Shown piece by piece: positions 1-6,300 of a stretch of DNA of 37,009 bases; the first letter of the stretch is position 1, and every line of letters begins with the position of its first letter. Position numbers and translations under genes: made by a program. This DNA is from Hyphomicrobiales bacterium. Its GTDB lineage: Bacteria > Pseudomonadota > Alphaproteobacteria > Rhizobiales > Rhizobiaceae. The stretch spans positions 1 to 37,009 of the forward strand of contig UEIJ01000003.1 of assembly GCA_900470195.1 (NCBI GenBank), in the 5' to 3' direction. A model generated the notes under the pieces. That model did no database searches. It was not told where the DNA came from and saw only the letters and a list, made by a program, of their open reading frames with translations.

Positions 1-69
1 AACAGTCCCGGCATGTATCGTGCCTGGTGTGGTGTGGACGGAGAGATCCATACAGGCATCTATCGGTAA
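1..69 (+). CDS. possible C-terminal tail of a gene entering from the left
   Basis: Reading from base 1, one forward frame is open for 22 codons and stops with TAA at 67-69. It gives a peptide with a plausible protein-like composition that ends in GEIHTGIYR. It could be the last residues of a gene cut by the window edge, but the piece is too short to identify and could be chance. Bases 70-230 hold no feature I can support. Confidence 0.25.
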   Translation, partial: NSPGMYRAWCGVDGEIHTGIYR

Positions 70-230
70 AGTCGAAGCGCCTGCTGGTACATGTTGCGCT
101 GGTTCAGTTCGGACCAGCGTAAAGTGCCCGTTGCGATATGTAGCGCGAGGGGATGATGTAGATGGTTTTCGATCAAACGGTCTATTGTCCTGCCGATCGA
201 GGCAAACAGACAAGTTGACAGCCCGAGTGC

Positions 231-914
231 CTACAGGGTGTCGCGAACGCGCTCCCAAGCCTTTGTCAAATGGCGCCCTAATACTTCGGATAGCCGGGTC
301 GCGTCGCGGGCTTCCAGAGCCTCAATCATTTCTTCATGCTCGGACACTGCGGCTGCCCATTTCTCCGCGCCCTCGTGTCCTACAAAGCGGATTCGTTTCA
401 ATCGCGTCTGCAGCATCTGGTGAATGTCAGTCAGCGTCGGATTCTTGGCAAGGCGAACGATGGCGAGATGAATCTGCTGGTTCAATTTGTAATATTGCAG
501 GCGGTCAGAGTGCTTATAGCGCTCGATCATCTCATCATGCAGTCCCCGAACCTCTGCGATTTCCCCGTCGGTCGCCAGTTCGCAGGCGAGCTTTCCAGCA
601 AGCTCTTCCAAGGTGCGCAGGACTGTAAGCATGTCTTTTACATCGGCGGCACTGAACCGTTTCACAACAGCGCCGCGGCTTGGAACAAGTTCCACCAAAC
701 CTTCGCTCGCCAGATACTTGATCGCTTCACGCAGCGGTGTGCGGGACACGCCAAGCTGTTCGCCCAGTTGACCTTCATGCAGGCGCGTGCCCGGTTCCAG
801 CTGCCCTTCGATGATCATGTCACGCAGATGGTTGACGAGCATATCGTGCAAAGCAGTCCGGCGGAACGCATGTGAGCCGTTATCGGCTTGCTCGGTTTTC
901 TGAATTTCGTCCAT
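231..914 (-). CDS. GntR-family transcriptional regulator, FadR/FCD subfamily
   Basis: A 227-residue DNA-binding regulator. The N-terminal winged helix-turn-helix (about residues 20-85) carries the family pattern LGVSRTPLREA followed by L-x-S-E-G-L-V. The C-terminal FCD ligand-binding domain has the spaced histidines that usually hold a metal and an organic acid (QQIHLAI, SEHEEMI, GRHL). I chose the ATG at 914 rather than the longer frame to 1010 because an AAAAAGG stretch sits just upstream and the protein then has the normal family length. It is divergent from the PdxA-like gene, with about 175 bp and two palindromes between them. It is therefore the likely local repressor or activator of the sugar-acid operon, responding to a pathway intermediate. 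The ligand cannot be read from sequence. Confidence 0.9.
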   Translation of the reverse strand: MDEIQKTEQADNGSHAFRRTALHDMLVNHLRDMIIEGQLEPGTRLHEGQLGEQLGVSRTPLREAIKYLASEGLVELVPSRGAVVKRFSAADVKDMLTVLRTLEELAGKLACELATDGEIAEVRGLHDEMIERYKHSDRLQYYKLNQQIHLAIVRLAKNPTLTDIHQMLQTRLKRIRFVGHEGAEKWAAAVSEHEEMIEALEARDATRLSEVLGRHLTKAWERVRDTL

Positions 915-1005
915 CGGCCTTTTTCTCAAAGAGTGAGCTCGAATCCTTATCTCACCATCTCGGGCGAAGATGGCTGGCCCGCTCTCAACCGTCAATATAA
1001 AATGC

Positions 1006-1020
1006 TGCATACAGAATACA
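1006..1020. promoter_or_regulatory. candidate GntR operator, distal copy
   Basis: The sequence TGCAT-ACAGA-ATACA has one mismatch to a 5-5-5 inverted repeat. It lies inside a 16-base stretch (ATGCTGCATACAGAAT) repeated exactly about 53 bp downstream. It is in the divergent promoter region between the GntR gene and the PdxA-like gene. Assigning it to this GntR protein is inference from position and symmetry. Confidence 0.55.
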
Positions 1021-1058
1021 AAATGCTTGCGCCATCCAAAAGACTATCTTATGCATGC

Positions 1059-1073
1059 TGCATACAGAATGCA
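1059..1073. promoter_or_regulatory. candidate GntR operator, proximal copy
   Basis: The sequence TGCAT-ACAGA-ATGCA is a perfect inverted repeat with 5-bp arms and a 5-bp centre. It abuts the ribosome binding site of the PdxA-like gene. The copy 53 bp upstream lies close to five helical turns away, so two dimers could sit on the same DNA face. Binding here would block transcription of the operon. Confidence 0.6.
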
Positions 1074-1089
1074 GAAGAGGAGGATGCGA

Positions 1090-2121
1090 ATGACCACCAC
1101 TGGCGCTGAACCGAGCGTAATTGCGCTTGCAATGGGAGATCCAGCTGGTGTCAGTCCCGAGCTGACGGCGCGTCTTCTCGCCTTGCCGGATGTCAAAAGG
1201 GAAGCGCATCTTATCGTTTTCGGTGATCGCCGCGTTCTGGATGAGGGGGCGCGTGTCGCGGCTGTCGAGCTTGATCTGCAGGATGCCAGTATCGAGAATG
1301 CGCCTAACATGCCGTTGGGCAAGCACGTCTTCGTTGACCTGAAGAATCTCGATCCGAAGGATGTCGTGCGTAGCGAGGCGACGTTGGTCGGTGGAACTTT
1401 CGCAACCCACAATTTTCGCACCGCATTGAAGTTTGCCGATGCAGGTCACGCGGAGGCTGTGTGCTTTACGCCTTTCAACAAGCTGGCCATGCGGTTTGCC
1501 TATCCGGGCTACGACGACGAAATCCGCTTTGTTGCCGATGTGTTGAACTTCGCGGGCAAGGTGCGTGAATTCAACGTTCTGGAGAAGGTTTGGAACGCAC
1601 GCGTAACGTCGCATATTCCGCTCAAGGATGTAGCATCGACGCTGACTGTCGAAGGAATACTTGCTGAGCTGGAACTGGCTTGGGTGTGCCTTAAAAAAGC
1701 GGGATACAACAATCCGAAGATTGCAGTAGCTGGTCTTAATCCGCACGCCGGTGACGGTGGCAGTTTTGGCATGGAAGAAATCGATATCATTGAACCGGCG
1801 GTAAAGTCGGCCAAGGCGAAGGGGTTCGATGTGGACGGCCCGTTCCCGGCTGACACGGTGTTTTTGCGTGCTCTGAAAGATGGCTTTCAGGCGGTGCTGA
1901 CCATGTATCACGATCAGGGCCAGATCGCGATGAAACTGATGGGATTCGACAAAGGGGTGACAATGATGGGCGGCTTGCCCTTTCCGCTTTGCACGCCGGC
2001 CCATGGCACAGCCTACGATATTGCCGGAAAAGGGATCGCCGACGTGGGAGCCACGCGTGAAGCAATCCTGCTTGCGGCGCGGATGACGAAAAGAGCCGCA
2101 GCACTTTCGGGTGCCGCCTGA
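1090..2121 (+). CDS. PdxA-family NAD-dependent dehydrogenase, divergent paralogue in a catabolic operon
   Basis: A 343-residue member of the 4-hydroxythreonine-4-phosphate dehydrogenase family, which oxidises a hydroxy acid at a divalent metal site and usually decarboxylates it. The start has AGAGGAGG 6 bp upstream. The N-terminal GDPAG motif is present. All three metal-ligand histidines of E. coli PdxA (166, 211, 266) have equivalents at His175 (SHIPL), His219 (LNPHAG) and His274 (MYHDQG). Four of five substrate-contact positions differ: His136 to Tyr141, Thr137 to Asp142, Asn283 to Thr291 and Arg292 to Leu300; only the Lys274 equivalent (Lys282) is kept. It is therefore probably not a vitamin B6 enzyme. 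Together with the transporter and sugar-kinase genes downstream it likely oxidises a sugar acid. The closest functional precedent is the PdxA2 group of four-carbon acid-sugar pathways. Confidence 0.85.
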   Translation: MTTTGAEPSVIALAMGDPAGVSPELTARLLALPDVKREAHLIVFGDRRVLDEGARVAAVELDLQDASIENAPNMPLGKHVFVDLKNLDPKDVVRSEATLVGGTFATHNFRTALKFADAGHAEAVCFTPFNKLAMRFAYPGYDDEIRFVADVLNFAGKVREFNVLEKVWNARVTSHIPLKDVASTLTVEGILAELELAWVCLKKAGYNNPKIAVAGLNPHAGDGGSFGMEEIDIIEPAVKSAKAKGFDVDGPFPADTVFLRALKDGFQAVLTMYHDQGQIAMKLMGFDKGVTMMGGLPFPLCTPAHGTAYDIAGKGIADVGATREAILLAARMTKRAAALSGAA

Positions 2122-2144
2122 TTTTTCGTCATGTTGACATGATC

Positions 2145-2166
2145 GGCATGGGGGGAGGCCCGTGCC
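2145..2166 (+). other. intergenic hairpin between the dehydrogenase and tctC genes
   Basis: GGCATGGG pairs with CCCGTGCC (one G-U pair) around a 6-base loop, shortly before the tctC ribosome binding site. There is no T-run after it, so it is not a standard terminator. It may be an mRNA-stability element; the function is not shown. Confidence 0.4.
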
Positions 2167-2187
2167 GCCTAACTGGGAGGATACAAC

Positions 2188-3177
2188 ATGAAGAAATCTG
2201 TGCATATTGCATGCCTCGCCGCGGGAGTGGCGGTAATTGCATCGCCCGCGCTCGCATTCGAGCCGACGCGTCCTGTGGAATTTGTCGTGACCGCTGGACC
2301 GGGCGGAGGGACCGATATTTTTGCGCGCACGATCCAGTCAATCATCGGCAAGTATAAGCTGATGAGCGCGCCCATCGTCGTCACAAACAAGGGGAGTGCA
2401 GGCGGGGCCGAGGGTTTTGTCTATACCGCAGGCTACAAGGGCGATCCCTATAAACTCGCTTTCGGCACCAACAACGCTTATCTCTTGCCGGTGCGCGCCA
2501 AGGTTCCTTATAAATCGGATGATTTGATCCCCGTTTCGGCGCTTGCTGCGGACGAGTTCATTCTATGGGTCAATGGAAAGTCTGAGTTCAAGACAGCCGC
2601 AGAGTTCATCGCGAGGGCGAAGGACGATGCGGGCATGAAGGTTGGCGGAAGCCAGTCCAAGGACGTTGACCAGATTCTCACATCCATGATCAACGAGGCC
2701 ACGGGCTCGAAGCTCGGCTACATTCCGTTCAAGAGCGGTGGGGAAGCTGCGGTTCAGCTTGCAGGCGAGCATATTGCGGCGAATGTCAACAATCCGAGCG
2801 AGAATCTCGGCCAATGGCAGGCCGGTATGGTGAAGCCGCTTTGCGTCTTCAAGAGCGAAAAGCTCAAGGGGGAAGGCAAGGTCACTGGCGATATGGGTTG
2901 GAGCGACATTCCAACCTGCAAGGAAGCAGGGATTGCAATCGAAAATTACTCCATGCCGCGCACCGTCTGGCTGCCAGCAGGGGTCGACCCGGAAGTCGTC
3001 GACTATTATGCGGGCGTACTCAAGAAGGTTTCCGAAACACCTGAATGGGCGAAATATCTCACCGATAGTTCGCAATCTGCCGCGTATATGAGCGGAAACG
3101 CCCTTTCGTCCTTTATCAAGAATGATGAAACGGCGGTAACGGCAGTACTGAAGCGCGAAGGCTGGCTGGCCAACTGA
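2188..3177 (+). CDS. tctC: TctC/Bug-family periplasmic solute-binding protein
   Basis: A 329-residue extracytoplasmic binding protein of a tripartite tricarboxylate-type transporter. The signal peptide is clear: two lysines, a hydrophobic core and an SPALA cleavage site, giving a mature N-terminus at about Phe24. The family signature follows, with the PVEFVVTAGPGGGTDIFAR region at about residues 28-46 forming the ligand loop. A strong GGGAGG site precedes the ATG. The gene comes first of the three transporter genes, as is usual. Bug proteins bind carboxylates such as citrate, dicarboxylates or nicotinate; given the neighbours, a sugar-derived carboxylic acid is the likely cargo. The exact ligand is unknown, and the gene symbol reflects the family rather than tricarboxylate specificity. 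Confidence 0.9.
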   Translation: MKKSVHIACLAAGVAVIASPALAFEPTRPVEFVVTAGPGGGTDIFARTIQSIIGKYKLMSAPIVVTNKGSAGGAEGFVYTAGYKGDPYKLAFGTNNAYLLPVRAKVPYKSDDLIPVSALAADEFILWVNGKSEFKTAAEFIARAKDDAGMKVGGSQSKDVDQILTSMINEATGSKLGYIPFKSGGEAAVQLAGEHIAANVNNPSENLGQWQAGMVKPLCVFKSEKLKGEGKVTGDMGWSDIPTCKEAGIAIENYSMPRTVWLPAGVDPEVVDYYAGVLKKVSETPEWAKYLTDSSQSAAYMSGNALSSFIKNDETAVTAVLKREGWLAN

Positions 3178-3192
3178 CGTTTGGGCATTTGC

Positions 3193-3213
3193 GCAGGTGC
3201 CAGTGGCACCTGC
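3193..3213 (+). other. perfect hairpin between tctC and tctB
   Basis: GCAGGTGCC, a 3-base loop AGT, then GGCACCTGC form a perfect 9-bp stem 16 bases after the tctC stop codon. It lacks a following T-run. Hairpins in this position often protect the binding-protein message from 3' decay or reduce read-through to the membrane genes; that role is inferred here. Confidence 0.6.
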
Positions 3214-3238
3214 ATCTTCCATCGAAGGAGCTCATTCC

Positions 3239-3739
3239 ATGAGTGAGAAAGGCGAAGGCGGAATTTCCCGCTTCACCGTCGAGGCGGGCGTGGCTCTCCT
3301 CACGGGCGCGCTGGGGGCTGCGATTTGTTACGGCTCGCAACAGGCCGGTACGGGCTGGACGGAAATGGGGCCGGATGCGGGTTATTTTCCGTTCTACATC
3401 GGCCTGCTGATCCTGTTCGGAAGTGCTGTTAATCTTGTTTCGGCATTTGTAAAACATCGCGGTAGCGGAGAAGTCTTCGTTGAGCTCTCCCGGTTGAAAC
3501 CGGTTCTCGGTTTCGCCTTGCCGCTGGTTGCCTTCGCGGCCATATCGATGGTTCTCGGACTTTATGTCGGCACGGCACTCTACATCGCTGGAGCGATGAT
3601 GTTTCAGGGACGCTACAAGTGGTGGGCTTCCTTGCCAGCCGGTATTGCAGTTTCGCTCTTCTTTTTCGTCATTTTTGAAATCGGCTTCAAGGTTCCGCTC
3701 CTTAAAGGTCCGGTCGAGGCTTTCTTCGGGATTTATTGA
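3239..3739 (+). CDS. tctB: TctB-family small membrane subunit of the tripartite transporter
   Basis: A 166-residue integral membrane protein with about four hydrophobic segments (around residues 14-31, 42-60, 80-100 and 110-150) and the DAGYFPFYIG stretch typical of TctB. The ATG at 3239 has a GAAGGAG site 8-10 bases upstream, and a longer in-frame start at 3197 would add a non-family extension. It pairs with TctA to form the permease for the substrate delivered by the upstream binding protein. It is translated between two conspicuous RNA hairpins. TctB proteins are poorly conserved, so the call rests on length, topology and gene order. Confidence 0.88.
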   Translation: MSEKGEGGISRFTVEAGVALLTGALGAAICYGSQQAGTGWTEMGPDAGYFPFYIGLLILFGSAVNLVSAFVKHRGSGEVFVELSRLKPVLGFALPLVAFAAISMVLGLYVGTALYIAGAMMFQGRYKWWASLPAGIAVSLFFFVIFEIGFKVPLLKGPVEAFFGIY

Positions 3740-3753
3740 TACCGGAAAGTCCG

Positions 3754-3774
3754 ATGTCTTTGGAGGAAAGACAT
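3754..3774 (+). promoter_or_regulatory. hairpin presenting the tctA ribosome binding site
   Basis: ATGTCTTT, GGAGG, AAAGACAT: a perfect 8-bp stem whose 5-base loop is exactly the Shine-Dalgarno GGAGG. The last two stem bases are the A and T of the tctA start codon (3773-3775). The structure shows the binding site while pairing part of the start codon, so it could tune tctA translation. Confidence 0.6.
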
Positions 3775-5302
3775 GGAAAACTTCAGTCTCCTGATGGACG
3801 GCTTCGCCCACATACTCAGCTTCAATCACGTTCTGCTGATGATGTTGGGGGTGACGCTTGGAATTCTGGTTGGCGTCCTGCCGGGATTGGGCGCGCCCAA
3901 TGGCGTTTCCCTGCTTTTGCCGCTGACATTCACGATGGACCCGATCTCCGCGATTATTCTGCTCTCGTGCATGTATTGGGGGGCACTGTTCGGCGGGTCG
4001 ACAACGTCCATTCTGTTCAACATTCCGGGCGAACCTTCGTCCGTAGCCACCACTTTCGACGGCTATCCGATGGCGAAGGCCGGACATGCGAGCCGCGCGC
4101 TGACGCTGGCATTCGTCTCGGCTGGGATCGGCGCACTGGCTGGCGTGGTGATGATTACACTGCTCTCAAGCTGGGTCGCCAATTTCGCCCTGCGGTTTTC
4201 ATCCCCGGAATATTTCGCTGTTTATTTTCTGGCTTTCGCCAGTTTCATATCCATGGGCGCGCAATCGCCGTTCAAGACGCTCGTTTCCATGATGATTGGC
4301 TTCGCCTTTGCTTCTGTAGGTATGGACACGATCTCCGGCAATCTGCGCCTGACATTCGACATACCGGAACTCATCAAGGGTATCTCCTTTTTGATCGCAG
4401 TAATGGGCCTGTTCGGGATCGGTGAATTGTTGCTGACAACTGAGGAGGGGCTTCGTTTCGACGGTATCAAGGCGCGGGTGCGTCTTGGTGAGATCGGGCG
4501 CACTCTTCTCGAAATGCCGCGCTATTGGTTTACGCTCGTTCGTTCCACGCTGATCGGCATCTGGATGGGCATAACGCCTGCCGGACCAACCGCTGCATCC
4601 TTCATGAGCTACGGGGTGGCTCGCCGTTCTGCACGCGACAAATCGAAGTTCGGCAAAGGCGATCCTCGCGGTATCGTGGCACCGGAAACCGCCGACCATT
4701 CGGCCGGAACATCTGCACTTCTCCCCATGCTTGCACTCGGCGTTCCGGGTTCGGCAACCGCTGCCGTGATGATGGGTGGGCTGATGATATGGGGGCTCAC
4801 TCCGGGTCCGACATTGTTCACGGATCGTCCGGATTTCGTCTGGGGTCTGATTGCCTCCATGTATCTCGGCAACATTGTCGCCGTCATTCTGGTGATTGCT
4901 ACCGTGCCGCTTTATGCATCAATCCTGCGCGTGCCGTTCTCGATCATCGGTCCGATCATTGTCGCGGTCATTTTTTCGGGCGCTTATCAGGTTGCCAACT
5001 CGATAACCGACGTCTGGCTGGTGATCACATTTGGTGTGCTCGGCTATATCTTCAAGAAGCTCGATTATCCGCTGGCGCCGTTGGTTCTCGCTATGGTTCT
5101 CGGAGACAAGGCTGAAGATGCATTCCGCCAATCGATGATGATGTCCGGCGGTGAGCTTTCTGTATTCTGGTCGAATGGTCTCGTTGCTTCACTGATGACG
5201 CTCGGCGTCTTTCTGCTGGTCTCGCCAGCCATCTTCTGGGCAATCGGCAAGCTTCGGAACCGGAAGCCCGAAATTCCCTCAAGCAATGGCAATGCGGCCT
5301 GA
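3773..5302 (+). CDS. tctA: TctA-family large permease subunit
   Basis: A 509-residue polytopic inner-membrane protein, the normal size for TctA, with roughly ten to twelve hydrophobic segments. Family hallmarks are visible: GVLPGLGAPNGVSLLLPLTF near residue 35, a stretch beginning YWGALFGGSTTSILFNIPGE near residue 65, and ALGVPGSATAAVMMGGLMIW near residue 320. It is the transport channel of the tripartite system and probably works by ion symport. GGAGG lies 7 bases before the ATG within a hairpin loop. Only 5 bases separate its stop from the next gene, so the TIM-barrel enzyme is co-transcribed and probably translationally coupled. Confidence 0.93.
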   Translation: MENFSLLMDGFAHILSFNHVLLMMLGVTLGILVGVLPGLGAPNGVSLLLPLTFTMDPISAIILLSCMYWGALFGGSTTSILFNIPGEPSSVATTFDGYPMAKAGHASRALTLAFVSAGIGALAGVVMITLLSSWVANFALRFSSPEYFAVYFLAFASFISMGAQSPFKTLVSMMIGFAFASVGMDTISGNLRLTFDIPELIKGISFLIAVMGLFGIGELLLTTEEGLRFDGIKARVRLGEIGRTLLEMPRYWFTLVRSTLIGIWMGITPAGPTAASFMSYGVARRSARDKSKFGKGDPRGIVAPETADHSAGTSALLPMLALGVPGSATAAVMMGGLMIWGLTPGPTLFTDRPDFVWGLIASMYLGNIVAVILVIATVPLYASILRVPFSIIGPIIVAVIFSGAYQVANSITDVWLVITFGVLGYIFKKLDYPLAPLVLAMVLGDKAEDAFRQSMMMSGGELSVFWSNGLVASLMTLGVFLLVSPAIFWAIGKLRNRKPEIPSSNGNAA

Positions 5303-5307
5303 CCTCG

Positions 5308-6276
5308 ATGGATGATGTAAAAGAACAGGAATGTAAGTTGAAACAGACGACTTCCAAATGGACAAGGGAAACCTGGCCAATTGCTGCAGCGATGATCCAG
5401 TATCCCAACATACTGCCGGATGGCAGCTCCGTGCAGAAACAGTCGTCCGAAGGTTGGGCGCATACTTTATCCGATGTTGCGGATGCAGGCTTTACGGAAC
5501 TTGACCCGACGGATAGCTGGCTGCGGCTCGCAGATTTGTCACCCGCGCGCCTCGACGAGTTTATGGCCGTTGTCAGATCGCTGGGCTTGACCATTCCGGC
5601 AATTTCGACCTCGAGGCGCAGCGTGATCGACGTCCAACGCGGCGATGAATATCTGGCCTATGGGCACAGGGTCATCGACACGGCGAAAGAAATTGGCGCG
5701 AGTTGCGTTTCCTTCGGGCTTTTTGAACCGCTGACGGATGCACAGAAACGGGCATTGTGGTTCTGGACGGTCGATGGGGCGAAGAACCCGGATGATCCGG
5801 CTGTCTGGAAAAAGGCCGTGGAGCGAATTCGCGAACTCGGACGCCATGCGGAGGAGCTCGGTATAGAGCTTTCGCTTGAAATGTATGAGGATACATATCT
5901 TGGTACTGCGGACAGTTCGGTTCGTTTTGTTGAGGAAGTTGGTCTCGACAATGTCGGAATCAACGCTGATCTGGGCAATCTCATTCGTCTGCACCGTCCG
6001 GTCGAGCATTGGCAGCAGATGATGGAGAAGGTGGCGCCTTACGCAAAGTTTTGGCACGTCAAGAACTACATCCGCACCGAAGACCCTGCGTCCGGTGTAA
6101 TCGTCACGCATCCGGCTCCCCTTGAAAGCGGCATCATCAATTATCGCACGGCGATCAGAATGGCGCTGGATCACGGATTTGCCAGCCCATTTTTATGCGA
6201 ACATTATGGTGGCGACGGACTTTCCGTTTCGGCTACAAATCGTGACTATCTGCGCCGTATTCTGCCACGCGGCTAA
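5308..6276 (+). CDS. xylose isomerase-like TIM-barrel enzyme (sugar isomerase/epimerase/decarboxylase family)
   Basis: A 322-residue protein of the AP-endonuclease-2/xylose isomerase-like TIM-barrel family. A metal site of the Glu-Asp-His-Glu type can be read: LSLEMYED (about Glu191), NADLGNL (about Asp220), FWHVKNY (about His250) and LCEHYGGD (about Glu298). Family members isomerise or epimerise ketoses, or rearrange and decarboxylate sugar acids. The gene sits between the transporter and a DhaK-type ketose kinase, so it likely makes the ketose that is then phosphorylated. A 3-oxo-isoapionate decarboxylase giving L-erythrulose is one known precedent for that pairing, but specificity cannot be read here. 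The start is uncertain: the ATG at 5308 has no clear binding site, and an in-frame TTG at 5338 has AGGA nearby. Confidence 0.8.
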   Translation: MDDVKEQECKLKQTTSKWTRETWPIAAAMIQYPNILPDGSSVQKQSSEGWAHTLSDVADAGFTELDPTDSWLRLADLSPARLDEFMAVVRSLGLTIPAISTSRRSVIDVQRGDEYLAYGHRVIDTAKEIGASCVSFGLFEPLTDAQKRALWFWTVDGAKNPDDPAVWKKAVERIRELGRHAEELGIELSLEMYEDTYLGTADSSVRFVEEVGLDNVGINADLGNLIRLHRPVEHWQQMMEKVAPYAKFWHVKNYIRTEDPASGVIVTHPAPLESGIINYRTAIRMALDHGFASPFLCEHYGGDGLSVSATNRDYLRRILPRG

Positions 6277-6300
6277 TGCCCCAGACCAAGGACTGTTTTA

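Noticed and set aside
20..628. Long open frame on the plus strand at the left end
   Set aside because: It overlaps the well-supported GntR gene on the other strand, has an Arg/Ser-rich composition typical of an antisense shadow, and resembles no protein family.
985..2205. 406-residue open frame antisense to the PdxA-like gene
   Set aside because: The composition is rich in His, Arg and Cys with no domain pattern, and it lies fully across a gene with intact family motifs. It is a codon-bias shadow.
3116..4087. 323-residue antisense open frame over tctB and tctA
   Set aside because: Charged, low-complexity translation opposite two recognisable membrane proteins; no start signal.
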